The notes beneath the pieces were generated by a model. It saw only the letters and a program-made list of their open reading frames with translations, searched no databases and had not been told where the DNA came from. A stretch of DNA of 64,000 bases from Meghimatium bilineatum (Eukaryota; Mollusca; Gastropoda; Stylommatophora; Philomycidae): positions 16,390,394 through 16,454,393 of the forward strand of contig CM067317.1 in NCBI GenBank assembly GCA_034231615.1, written 5' to 3'. The translations under genes were made by a program, and so were the position numbers. Below, piece by piece: positions 31,231 to 41,047 of this stretch (the stretch's first letter is position 1; every line of letters begins with the position of its first letter).

Positions 31231-31784
31231 ATCATCCCTGACGCCCAGGCTCGAAGATAAGCGGAAGAGAGGGTTTGGAGTTTTAACCCCCTTCCCTTTT
31301 CCAGCAAGAATGAATATCACTTTTAGTACTATGAACGTGGTCAAAAGACGAAGCCAAAGCCAATTTTCCTCCCCCCTAACCTCCCCGAAAATTTTCACAA
31401 AAACTGAAAGAAGCAAAGAAAGTCAATGAAAATCACGGGCAGACAATTTAAAAGTCGGAACGGTCAAGATTGTTTCCATATTCACACGGATCACCGAAGA
31501 CAGAAATTGCTGGAAAACTGTGTTGATGCATCAAACGTAGTATTCCTGCGATACTGATGTGTTATGCGTTCATGTATTGATGAACACAAATCATACAGCA
31601 AACAGAATTTGAACCAGGTCTACTCAGATGGCACCCAATCGCCTCGCAATTCGAGTCAACAAGTCTTTCAACTTCATCTACACATCAGCCCACAATTGTA
31701 TCTCATTTCATGGACCGCCACATTTTAATCCCACATTATATATTTGTTTTAAACACAGACCAGGTATTATCTGTAATATACTGT
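31231..31784. other. No gene recognised
   Basis: No long frame. A minus-strand GGTTCAAATTC at about 31605-31615 looks like a tRNA B box, but I find no matching A box. Confidence 0.35.
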
Positions 31785-32290
31785 TGTTCGTCTGTCGGAG
31801 TCAACGATAACCATGCAGCTCAACTGGGATGACGATGAAGATTATGATGTCCGCGGTGTGTCCGATTGTGACAAATGACTCTTATGTGTGCTTAGAATTG
31901 TCTGCCACACTCTGAGCACGTGCAGGAGGAGTCTGTGGGACATTGAGCAGCTCTCCCTTCTAGCGCGTTTGTGTTGCGCTGCTTGATGTCTGAGGTTCTC
32001 TGCAACTGCTGCATCACTCTTGATTTTGCGACGCCAGTCAGATCTGTCTTGTGCAAGATTCTCCTATGAAATTGTGTCTATTTTGAAGTGGGTCAGTGAT
32101 GTCTTAAGATTGTCTTTAAACGCTTCTTCTGTCCTCCTGCCTTGTGGGAGCCAGTCTGGAGTTCTTCATATAACAACATTTTTGGTAGACGATGATTTTT
32201 CATGCAGACTATGTGTCCTGCCCAGCGTATCTGTGCATAGATCAATGTTTTATGTATGCTTACAGACTTAGAGTTCATCAACATTGTATG
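31785..32290 (-). mobile_element. LINE-B C-terminal fragment with terminal finger
   Basis: Minus strand: TLIYAQIRWAGHIVCMKNHR, LPKMLLYEELQTGSHKAGGQ, KKRLKT, then in later frames a C-terminal finger CSECGRQF.AHIRVICHNRTH with one stop inside it. Same architecture as 3783-4566 and a matching TGTTGTTCGTC 3' end. A short partial duplication (ACAGACTTAG) sits at its upstream edge, 32260-32310. Confidence 0.75.
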
Positions 32291-32399
32291 TATGCTCACA
32301 GACTTAGATTTCATTAGTACCCCCCTGTCTGGTATTTTATCTCACCAACTATAATATACTATTCGTAATTTGTCTCTTTAAAACATACATGCTTGTTAA

Positions 32400-32478
32400 T
32401 AATCCCCATGGCGTAGTGACTAAGCAGTTTACTTTGTTTTCAAGTCGCGGTTCGAATCCCGCTCGTAACGTTTTTTTA
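32400..32478 (+). mobile_element. tRNA-derived SINE head
   Basis: A box TGGCGTAGTGA (32409-32419) and B box GGTTCGAATCC (32449-32459), then a T-run at 32471-32477 like a polymerase III stop. The T stem pairs (GCGG/CCGC) but the acceptor ends do not, so it is not an intact tRNA gene. Confidence 0.6.
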
Positions 32479-33700
32479 ATAAAATAGACTAATTCGTATA
32501 TCTCTGTTGATTATAGCCTGTTATTTGTTTGAGAACCCCAGTAATTGCGAGCCATTAGTTCTTAATTCTATGTACAGTGGGGTTGTTTTTCTCAGATTTC
32601 GTTCATGCACAGGAGACTTCAGCTTTCGGTTTAATGGCTGTTACTCTTGAGTGTCATTTGTTGAAAGGGACGGAGTACACAATTGGTAATCTGAGCACAA
32701 TGAAGTCAATCCTCTACGTCCTTTGAACCTTTTTTTAATAATAAGTACTTTTGTCTAACACGTTTTCTGCTTGGGACTGACCTTATTATGTTATTCACTC
32801 TATAAGGTGTTTTATTTCTCTTTTGGTTATTACTGATAAACATATAAGCACTCCACGCAGGCCTACAGGTACTCAACGAATCTCTCCAACAGTCAAGAGT
32901 ATACATTCTGATGATTTCTATAACAAATCTCTCCAGTATAGTAATTACGCGATTTGTCGTGTGCTCCAGAGGTTGCGGATTCCATCCCATGTCGTGTTTA
33001 CAAGTGCATTTTACCGAAGATTTCTTGGATTATCGCTTGAAGAGATGGAATTAGTGCCAAGAGTGGTACTTCTGGTAGGAACATACCGTTTCTTTGACAG
33101 TGGCATAGTACATATAGGGGAACCCGAGTAGAGTGAAGTCAAATCACCACATCAAATAAGTTCCTATAAGTTGCTATTTAAACATTATTCTGATTCAGTA
33201 ATGTAAGCGTCTAATTTTACTTGTATGACATTTGATATCGTATTTATCCAAACACAACCTAGATCATTGGCAGTGTAAGCCTCCCTAACTCATAGTGTTG
33301 TTGTCTAGTGGAGTGTGATATGTAAAATAACTTCATCAATATGAGTATTGTGATTGAGGCTGTTATTGCTACCATATAAGGAACATATAGAGAGTGGTTC
33401 TTCGTTGGTTGACGCTCGTGCAGTTCCAGTACAAGATGCGGCCCAGCCTGTCACACTTAAGTTATTGCCTTCTTGTCCTCGCTTTATTCTTCTTCCTCTT
33501 CCTGCGTCTACGTCGGAGCGGAGCTTGGTGATCGTCGTTGCTTTCTATATCAACCATCATATCAGTTGAATTATCATGAGAGAAATTACCTATGCGGATT
33601 TCGGCCAGTGCACGATACTCCGTAGCACGGCCAAGAATAACACTGGTATTAATTATCATTGCTTACTCCATCTGATGTATTAAACATACACATCATTATT
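32479..33700. other. No gene recognised upstream of the zinc-finger exon
   Basis: A minus frame at 33462-33659 ends in a run of Arg and Lys (RRRRRKRKKNKARTRRQ) and is probably a LINE tail or chance. This stretch would be intron of the downstream gene if the 3' splice site at 33758 is used. No first exon identified. Confidence 0.35.
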
Positions 33701-33725
33701 CGATTGTTTATTTGACTTAAAATAT

Positions 33726-33759
33726 TACTAATAAGTTATGTTGTCTTTATCATTCTCAG
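33726..33759 (+). promoter_or_regulatory. Predicted 3' splice site before the zinc-finger exon
   Basis: A branch-point-like TACTAAT (33726-33732), a T/C-rich stretch (TTGTCTTTATCATTCTC) and AG at 33758-33759, 27 bases after the branch point and 6 before the ATG. It implies an upstream untranslated exon. Confidence 0.7.
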
Positions 33760-33765
33760 AGAATC

Positions 33766-36120
33766 ATGGATACCAAGGAAATAAAAGAGATTACAGTGAA
33801 AAAGGAACCAGTTGACAACAATAACGGAAATTCTGAAGACAGTAGCCAGAATCATGAAAAGGCGACAAGGATCGAGGCAACTTCATCGCCAATTCAAGCC
33901 CCTTTGAGATACGTGAGTAGGCGAGGGAGACCACCAGGTGGAGGGTACTCAATGAAATCTCCAGCTCATTACGTCAGTTTCAGCTCCATACCTTTGTCAA
34001 CTGCCGCCGATTTAGGTCGTCAGATTTCAAATGGATCAAGCTCATCCATATCTCCCCAAGATTTGATCAAACCAGGAACCTCCGCTTCGACTGAAAACCT
34101 TGATATTCGTCGTTTTGGATTCTCAGGTTCTGATACGGAAAAGAATTCTTTCAGGTGTGATGGGTGTGATGTTGTCTTCTCCAGCAGGGACACGTACGCT
34201 ATGCACATGCTGCTAAGAGCGAAAAATGAATCATGCGTAGCTCTGCCTACTTCCGCCATATCGTCTAACCCAGAAAACCCTACACCAAGAGAGAAGTTTG
34301 AGCGAGAACTGAGGCAACAGACGATGGTAACAGTTCTTAGAAACCAAGCTGCAGCCATGTCCAAGGCTGCCACTGACATATTAACAAAGTCAGATGTGCA
34401 CTCACACAGTATCTCGTCTGTGTCCCGATCTGCAAGTATCGGAAGAGACGTTCTAAACGTAACTGGCGGATGTAGTACGGATGGATCATTTAGTTTTAAC
34501 AACTTGTTTTCAGTAGATGCTTACGGACTTTATGTTGACCCTCGTCAGTACAGACGAGTTCTAGAAGAGTATGGATTGAGAACTTCCTCGTCTAATGGAT
34601 CATTACAAACAATGATCGAACAGTTAAGCTGTACCGATTGTGGGGAGGTATTTAGTAGCAAAGACGCACTTGCAATGCATATGATGTACCACACACGTGA
34701 CGATGATAAAGAGTCGGCGACTATTGTCAAATGGACAGACGTAGGTCCCGCTTCAAGTCGAAAGCAACAACCTACTTGTTCATCAACATCTTCGTCTCCG
34801 TCTCAATGTGCAAGTTCAAGAAGAAAAAATATGGCAGAATCCAGCGATAAAGTAAAACGAGATATGTACAAAGCAGAAGACAGAGAACTGACCGCTGAAA
34901 GGGTAGCAGAACTAAAACGGCTAGCTATAGAGTCTTCTCTGAGATCAACACCTAAAAAGTCGACTTCAAGACAAATAACGCGACCAAAAAGTGTTTCACA
35001 AGATATTCCTGCAACTATTTCAGTTCAAAATCGACCTCTATCCGCAGATGACGTGCGTAAATTTACAACGTCTGTGTCAAGGAGGGACGAAAAAAGAAAT
35101 GGATCCATATTTTTAAACAATTTCACAATTGAAGCTCAGAATGAAATAAATGTTTGCCACAAACGCCGTAGCTCTGCTCTCTCGGTTAGTGATGCGTCAG
35201 AAGTTGGACATTTAGAAATGGACATTTCAAAGCGGAAGAGACATAGTTATGAAGACATGTTTTATAACTTATTCTATAGAAGCAAAAAGGTGATGAGTTC
35301 CTTTGACGACTTTGAAACAGATAAAAACTCAATATCTGGAGTTAATCACGCAAGAACAGTTTTAAACACTTTGGACTCTGACGACAGATCTGAGAGTAGT
35401 TCCTCGACTAATCAGGAATTAAGCGCTACCATTTGCGAACAAGCCAGTTTTTCTAAAGCACGTTCTATTCCTTATTTAGACGCGATAATGTCACAGGAAG
35501 CGGTCCTTGTCCCTCTTGACACAGCAATCAGCATCGGTGACAGTGGTAGAATTATGGAACGAGTTAAAACATCTGCGGAAGATAATCCAATAATTCAATC
35601 CTCAGCTATTGATTTCAGCATCGGTCGACGCGATACGAGAGATAAGATAAACGGAAGTAACTGGTATGTACCGCAACAGAGTCACGACAACACTAACAAT
35701 GAAAATCAAAATGAGTCCATAAAATCCCAGTTTCCATCATCTACTGTTAGTGAAAGAAATGACAAAAATGAACCAAATCGTAACCGGCTGTTCCAATACC
35801 AAAATTCTGACCGCAGTTTATACTCTCAGCTCGAACATACCGGACAAAGTTCATCCAAAAGGCTGTCATCTGCCACTAGACCAGGATTAAGTTCTGGTAA
35901 TAATCACCAAAACGGACCGTCTCGTAACTGGATGGACGAGTCGACATCCCGCGTGAGCGAGGCACGTTACTGCCCACACTGTGAAATCTTGTATTTGGAT
36001 GTAACACTGTTTCATCTGCACATGGGGCTACACAATGTCAACAACCCATGGCAGTGCAACACTTGTGGTTTGGTGTGCTCTGGCAGACTAGACTTCAATA
36101 CCCATGTTCTACACTACTAG
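33766..36120 (+). CDS. C2H2 zinc-finger protein with Ikaros/Hunchback-type C-terminal finger pair (784 aa)
   Basis: Start: ATG with A at -3 and G at +4, six bases after a good 3' splice site. An in-frame TAA at 33718-33720 excludes a longer frame in this exon. Seen: an acidic/basic N-terminus with VKKEPVD (possible SUMO site), an AT-hook-like SRRGRPPGGG, a finger-like C2HC (C131, C134, H147, C157), a C2H2 finger (C289, C292, H305, H309), a long Ser/Asn-rich polar middle with KRKRHSYED and RRDEKRNG basic patches, and two C-terminal fingers (C736, C739, H752, H756; and C764, C767, H780, H783). The last pair, HCEILYLDVTLFHLHMGLH then WQCNTCGLVCSGRLDF, closely follows the dimerisation fingers of Ikaros and Hunchback. 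A sequence-specific nuclear regulator that dimerises is therefore likely (inference). Odd: only two separated, poorly standard fingers N-terminal to the pair, no tandem DNA-binding cluster, and the last finger has H-x2-H spacing and ends the protein. Codons are intact in a sea of decayed repeats, which supports selection. Confidence 0.9.
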   Translation: MDTKEIKEITVKKEPVDNNNGNSEDSSQNHEKATRIEATSSPIQAPLRYVSRRGRPPGGGYSMKSPAHYVSFSSIPLSTAADLGRQISNGSSSSISPQDLIKPGTSASTENLDIRRFGFSGSDTEKNSFRCDGCDVVFSSRDTYAMHMLLRAKNESCVALPTSAISSNPENPTPREKFERELRQQTMVTVLRNQAAAMSKAATDILTKSDVHSHSISSVSRSASIGRDVLNVTGGCSTDGSFSFNNLFSVDAYGLYVDPRQYRRVLEEYGLRTSSSNGSLQTMIEQLSCTDCGEVFSSKDALAMHMMYHTRDDDKESATIVKWTDVGPASSRKQQPTCSSTSSSPSQCASSRRKNMAESSDKVKRDMYKAEDRELTAERVAELKRLAIESSLRSTPKKSTSRQITRPKSVSQDIPATISVQNRPLSADDVRKFTTSVSRRDEKRNGSIFLNNFTIEAQNEINVCHKRRSSALSVSDASEVGHLEMDISKRKRHSYEDMFYNLFYRSKKVMSSFDDFETDKNSISGVNHARTVLNTLDSDDRSESSSSTNQELSATICEQASFSKARSIPYLDAIMSQEAVLVPLDTAISIGDSGRIMERVKTSAEDNPIIQSSAIDFSIGRRDTRDKINGSNWYVPQQSHDNTNNENQNESIKSQFPSSTVSERNDKNEPNRNRLFQYQNSDRSLYSQLEHTGQSSSKRLSSATRPGLSSGNNHQNGPSRNWMDESTSRVSEARYCPHCEILYLDVTLFHLHMGLHNVNNPWQCNTCGLVCSGRLDFNTHVLHY

Positions 36121-36175
36121 ATCCTAGTTTGTTCTATATTACTAAATCATAGTTTCACAAGATTTTCAGGCTGTC

Positions 36176-36181
36176 AATAAA
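36176..36181 (+). terminator. Poly(A) signal AATAAA
   Basis: AATAAA 56 bases after the stop codon. It would give a short 3' UTR ending before the SINE-A at 36209. Confidence 0.6.
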
Positions 36182-36208
36182 TTACGTCATCAATCAATTG
36201 ATAATTTC

Positions 36209-36546
36209 GCCCGTGTGTTGCCGCGGTCCGAAAGGGGAGCAACGAATAGCAACAGTTTACCTTCCACCTTTCACTTCCAAATCATGAAAAGCTTTCACTT
36301 CCGTATAAAAGTATACATATCCCATGTCGTAAAAGGCGACTAAGGAGATTATGGGATGAAGTTGGCTGTCTCATCCCATATATGGTCAGTGACCCAAAGC
36401 CAAGCTGAAGTCGGATGTGTCAGGCCGAAAGGCGCAAATATCGCAGCAATGCTGTAAACCATGACACAACGCATTCCGTTCTCCGGACTACATCCTGCTC
36501 ATCTGCAGGAGTTTGAGAACGAACGCAGAAGAAGAAGAAGAAGAAA
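36209..36546 (+). mobile_element. SINE-A
   Basis: Starts TGTGTTGCCGCGGTCCGAAA. It has the core CCCATGTCGTAAAAGGCGAC, then AAGTCGGATGTGTCAGGCCG, AAACCATGACACAACGCATT, CAGGAGTTTGAGAACGAACG and a (GAA)n tail (36527-36546). The GTCGTAA.AGGCGACTAA core is common in invertebrate SINEs. Further copies: 26994-27190, 40133-40402, 59451-59740. This copy alone carries an extra block, partly shared with the LINE-C at 38474-38504. Confidence 0.85.
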
Positions 36547-37022
36547 ATTTTCCCTGCTCCCTGTCAACAACTGACAAGAATTCAAGTCTCCTCCCCCATC
36601 AAGTGCGAAAATAAAATGTTTTGTTTAACGTGTTTAGACAAATGTTTCCAAGTCAAATCAAACAATTTAATTGGTGTATTTGCTGTCACAAGTACAATAT
36701 CTTTGTCGTTCTAGAATAGTGGTTTCATCTATTGTACACGGCGATTTACTGGAAGACCACGAAAGGAAACACTACAGAAATTGTTGGGCCACTAAGAAAA
36801 ACAGAAAGGCTATTCATAGGCCACAGGCCCATTTATATAAAGAAGGGTGGGGGGGGGCACATAAATATAACTAATTGGACGATAGTTAATAAGATACATA
36901 ACAGTAAGGTTGTGGTAAGTTGACGAGCATTGTTTCAGATCGGGGGTGGGGTGGGTGGGTGGACGGAGTAATACGAGTTTCTAAAGGAGGTACAGCCGAA
37001 AAATAGTTGAGAACCACTTTTC
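36547..37022. other. No gene recognised
   Basis: G-runs at 36846-36857 and 36938-36961; otherwise unremarkable. Confidence 0.4.
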
Positions 37023-37024
37023 TA

Positions 37025-37490
37025 GGATATCTTGATAACAATGTTGAATATTTGACACCATACACTTGATAACAATGTTGAAATATTTGACACCATACAC
37101 TTGATAACAATAATGAAATATTTGACACCATACACTTGATAACAATGTTGAAATATTTGACACCATACACTTGATAACAATGTTGAAATATTTGACACCA
37201 TACACTTGATAACAATGTTGAAATATTTGATACCATACACTTGATAACAATGTTGAAATATTTGACACCATACACTTGATAACAATGTTGACACATTTGA
37301 CACCATACACTTGATAACAATGTTGAAATATTTGACACCATACACTTGATAACAATGTTGGCACATTTGACACCATACACTTGATAACAATGTTGAAATA
37401 TTTGACACCATACACTTGATAACAATGCTGAAATATTTGACACCATACACTTGATAACAATACTGAAATATTTGACACCATACACTTATG
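37025..37490. repeat. 35-bp minisatellite, about 13 copies
   Basis: Unit TTGATAACAATGTTGAAATA then TTTGACACCATACAC. Uniform, with a few variants (GACACA or GGCACA for GAAATA). Because 35 is not a multiple of three, long frames appear in all three minus frames; these are artefacts. Confidence 0.97.
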
Positions 37491-38214
37491 ATTTGCTAGA
37501 ATTGATGTCAAATGTACAATAAACATGAATAGCCCTACATTTCTATATATTATACTTGTACACTTTTAATTATGTTCTGAGCTGAAATAAGAAATGCATG
37601 TTCTAGTTAACCGATTACTTTGTGTTCTAAAATAACAAGTGATATATCTAATAACAATCCTGACAATGGATATGTAATGTGCAATGGATTTACTTTTACT
37701 TTATTTAACAAAAACATGAATAATTAGAGTAGCAAATACATGCAAGACCTAAAACCAAATGTGGTCGTATTAAACTCTTTTCACGTCGGATAGGGTCGAC
37801 AACATTATAAAAGTACATCGGAGTTTCAAAAGGTGATTATGGCCACAGGATAGTAGCATGTGGTACTTTAAACTCAGCCTGGGAAGGGAGGGGGATATAA
37901 AAATTATTTCGTGGGCATTGGTCCGTGGGTTATAGTACCCATATCTACTCATGATGAACTGAAGGAGAGCCGTAGAAAAGAGGACAAATTTCTAAAACCA
38001 GAACACGCGTGGTACAGTGAATGGCAAATAAAGGAAAGAAGTGTGTTTTTGATTCTGCCTTAAACGCCAAAAGACCCGTCATGGTCATGGGGGTGCGCCA
38101 CAGGAGACATCAGTACAAAAAAATCCCCCAAATACCTGTCTTTAGCCATTCGAAGGAGTGTAGAAAAATCATACAAAGGAAATTTCTTGATATCAATTCA
38201 GGATTTTCTTTTTT
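37491..38214. other. No gene recognised
   Basis: AT-rich, frames under 80 codons. Nothing supported. Confidence 0.4.
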
Positions 38215-38720
38215 TTTCCCCACCCTCAATCCTCGACAGTTCCATGCAAAATACTTTTAGACATGGAGTCGTGTCTCGTTGCATATCCAAATCAATTAAG
38301 TTTACGCTGTTTCACCACTGCCAAAAGTCGGTCTTGATAACCTGCAACTTTGTTTATTTGCTGCTGTACGAATATATTATCTTGTGCTCTATATAACTAA
38401 TTCTTAACAAACGTCTTTAGTGCTTGTGTTTAAAATCCCGAAGACTTCTTTCCGCGTCTGCATTGAGTGCTCCGCTTTCACTTCCGTATAAAAGTATACA
38501 TATCACTAGCGATCTCATTAGATTTGTCCTTACTGTAATATTGATCTTACTTTTCTAAATCATATTCAACCTCATATTAAATCTTCAACCTTAACTTAAA
38601 CTCATTTCCAGTGTTGCATCATCACATATTTGGGATCCGAGTTATCTGAAAGTGGTAACTTCTTCAAGTCTGCGACTGCTTCTTTAACCGAAAATGTTCG
38701 TGGGATCTTGCTGGATATCA
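38215..38720 (-). mobile_element. LINE-C fragment
   Basis: CCTCGACAGTTCC, GTCGTGTCTC and GTTTCACCA occur in the same order as in LINE-C at 6850-6935 (minus strand). Farther upstream the minus strand gives LLYGSESGALNADAERSL, the thumb segment. Many stops and shifts. Confidence 0.6.
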
Positions 38721-38749
38721 CTAGTCATCGATATCTGTCGAAGACGAAT

Positions 38750-39016
38750 ACTAGAAGAAGAAGAATATCTATGACAGGAACATACTAGAAGAAGAAGAAT
38801 AGCTATGATGAATAGCTTCTATAGAAGAATAGCTATGATGAATAGCTTCTATAGAAGAATAGCTATGATGAATAGCTTCTATAGAAGAATAGCTATGATG
38901 AATAGCTTCTATAGAAGAATAGCTATGATGAATAGCTTCTATAGAAGAATAGCTATGATGAATAGCTTCTATAGAAGAATAGCTATGATGAATAGCTTCT
39001 ATAGAAGAATAGCTTC
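38750..39016. repeat. 30-bp minisatellite, seven copies, with related flanking units
   Basis: Unit AATAGCTATGATGAATAGCT then TCTATAGAAG, seven near-perfect copies from 38803. Each holds the 12-base palindrome CTTCTATAGAAG. Before it are two units of AGAAGAAGAATA.CTATGACAGGA type, also seen in degenerate form at 41050-41200. Confidence 0.97.
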
Positions 39017-39177
39017 TAGTATTCTTCTTCTCCTTATCGATATCAATGCTAATTTCCATGTGATATTTTCAACTGACGTCTTCCAACTTTGAGGTGAGTT
39101 ACTGGAATTGAGATTCGGAACCAGCTAAGAGATCGATACCATCGGCATAACGCACGTTAACAATTTGTTTACTGCCA

Positions 39178-39295
39178 TCCGGACCGTTCAGAAAGCAATG
39201 GCAACCTACTGAACGTATTTATATTGCCTAGAAAATCACAACAGCCAACAAATGCTTGGTTGATAGCTACGTCCTGGATATGATATGCTACCAAT
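39178..39295 (+). mobile_element. SINE-C body fragment
   Basis: CAGAAAGCAATGGCAACCTA, TTGCCTAGAAAATCAC, GTTGATAGCTACGTCC and GATATGCTACC match the copy at 14590-14795. The tRNA-like head is missing. Confidence 0.8.
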
Positions 39296-39329
39296 TACTG
39301 CCAATATGCATTGATGTTTGGCGACCTCG

Positions 39330-40132
39330 TAATGCCTCCTACATAATATATTCAAGATTAATGTTAAAAAGTACAGGGGAAAATTATGCAACTGTGACTC
39401 ACTCCTATATCCGTTCTGAAACATTTACCAATGTCATTATTTATGAAAATAACACTGTTTGCATCTTTATACAGGACTTCAATAACTTCTACGATGTTTG
39501 TATCGAAGTTATATTGTCTCAGTATCTGCTATACACCTTGGTGTTACAAACAATCAAATGCCTTTTGTGAAATTTTCTATGAAATTATGATACAAACCAC
39601 GTTGATGGCGTAACTGTTTTTCTATAATTATTTTGAGGTTAAAAATATGTTCTGTGGTACTTCTTTTTGTTTTTACGGAAACCAGCCTAGTAACAATTCC
39701 TCTGACTTTGCGTGTACTCTTGTTAAGAATGATCTTCGGCATCATCTTGCTAGAATCTGTGATTATACTAATAGTTCTGTTATCCTCGCACAGTTTCATG
39801 TTGCCTTTCTTTGGAAATAGTACAGTGTAACTAACAATTGTGTCCATTTTCTAAACTATGTTTTTCTAACTAACAATTGTGTCCATTTTCTAAACTATGT
39901 TTTTCTAGTCCATATTTTCTAACAGAAGACTGTCATAACAGTGATTAACTCATCTCCATCATGTTTTAGGAGTTCCGATGGAATATCATTCATCCCTGTC
40001 GATATATTTTATTTCACTGACCATAGGGCCATTGACAGTTCCTCCATACATATTTCTGTATTTTCCAATTCTCTGTTATTAAAGAAAATTGAATTAAACA
40101 CTTCAGAATCTGGGGTAATTTCACATTTATAC
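39330..40132 (-). mobile_element. LINE-D RT fragment, split by SINE-A
   Basis: Minus strand, with shifts: EVFNSIFFNNRELENTEICM, EELSMALWSVK, GIPSELLKHDGDELITVM, FPKKGNMKLCEDNRTISIIT, KIILNKSTRK, RSTTEHIFNLKIIIEKQLRH, then a degenerate YNFDTNIVEVIEVLYKDAN and SPVLFNINLEYIM region. This is the fingers and palm of an RTE-like RT. It continues beyond the inserted SINE at 40403-40485. Confidence 0.82.
40118..40132. repeat. SINE-A target-site duplication, left copy
   Basis: ATTTCACATTTATAC, matching 40403-40417 at 14 of 15 positions. Confidence 0.82.
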
Positions 40133-40402
40133 TTCTTCTTCTTCGTTCGTTCCCTGCAGATTAGCATGATGTAGTCCGAAGTACGGAACTAGTTGTATCA
40201 TGGTTTACTTTACTGCTGCGATATCTGCACCTTTCGGCCGGACACATCCGACTCATCATATTTTTGGGTTATTTGATCCTATATTGTTTGGGACAGCCAA
40301 ATTCACCCTATATCTTCCTTAGTCGCCTCTTACGATATGCATGGAAGATAAAAGGTGTTGCTATTCTTTGCACTCTTCTGGAGCCACGGCAACACAAGGT
40401 CG
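40133..40402 (-). mobile_element. SINE-A, inserted in LINE-D
   Basis: Minus-strand copy: TTGCCGTGGCTCC, CATATCGTAAGAGGCGACTA, GAGTCGGATGTGTCCGGCCG, AAACCATGATACAAC, CTGCAGGGAACGAACGAAGA and a short (GAA)n tail at its left end. Flanked by 15-base duplications, so the element is 270 bases and complete or nearly so. Confidence 0.88.
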
Positions 40403-40485
40403 ATTTCATATTTATACAAATCTCTGCAATATTCCGTCCACCTTTTCATTCCATCTGCTTGTTTGTTGAGAATCACTATGTTGCT
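40403..40485 (-). mobile_element. LINE-D, part upstream of the SINE-A insertion
   Basis: Minus strand NKQADGMKRWTEYCRDLYKY followed by EI, joining in frame to TPDSEVFNSIFF at 40117 once the SINE and one duplication are removed. First 15 bases are the right target-site duplication. The fragment is cut off by the 65-bp array. Confidence 0.8.
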
Positions 40486-40487
40486 AT

Positions 40488-41040
40488 CTTCAATGATAGC
40501 TGTTCTTCTTCAGTGTGTGGTTATGTTATGGTCAGTGTGGTTATGCTAAACTTTCCAATGATAGCTGTTCTTCTTCAGTGTGTGGTTATGTTATGGTCAG
40601 TGTGGTTATGCTAAACTTTCCAATGATAGCTGTTCTTCTTCAGTGTGTGGTTATGTTATGGTCAGTGTGGTTATGCTAAACTTTCCAATGATAGCTGTTC
40701 TTCTTCAGTGTGTGGTTATGTTATGGTCAGTGTGGTTATGCTAAACTTTCCAATGATAGCTGTTCTTGTTCAGTGTGTGGTTATGTTATGGTCAGTGTGG
40801 TTATGCTAAACTTTCCAATGATAGCTGTTCTTGTTCAGTGTGTGGTTATGTTATGGTCAGTGTGGTTATGCTACACTTTCCAATGATAGCTGTTCTTGTT
40901 CAGTGTGTGGTTATGTTATGGTCAGTGTGGTTATGCTAAACTTTCCAATGATAGTTGTTCTTTATCAATGTGTAGTTGTGTTAAACTTTTCAATGATAGC
41001 TGTTTCTTGGTCAGTGTGTGATTGCGTTAAACTTTTCAAA
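40488..41040. repeat. 65-bp minisatellite, about eight copies
   Basis: Unit TTTCCAATGATAGCTGTTCT, TCTTCAGTGTGTGGTTATGT, TATGGTCAGTGTGGTTATGC, TAAAC. Within the unit GTCAGTGTGGTTATG echoes TCAGTGTGTGGTTATG, an internal half-repeat. The last two units are shortened and degenerate. Confidence 0.97.
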
Positions 41041-41047
41041 GCAAACC

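Noticed and set aside
32400-32478. Possible tRNA gene
   Set aside because: A and B boxes and a T stem are present but the acceptor ends do not pair. Treated as a SINE head. The same reasoning applies to 14590-14660 and 61258-61347.
36886-37526. Frames of 199, 181 and 142 codons on the minus strand
   Set aside because: All three minus frames of the 35-base array are open; the peptides are the same repeat read in rotation.
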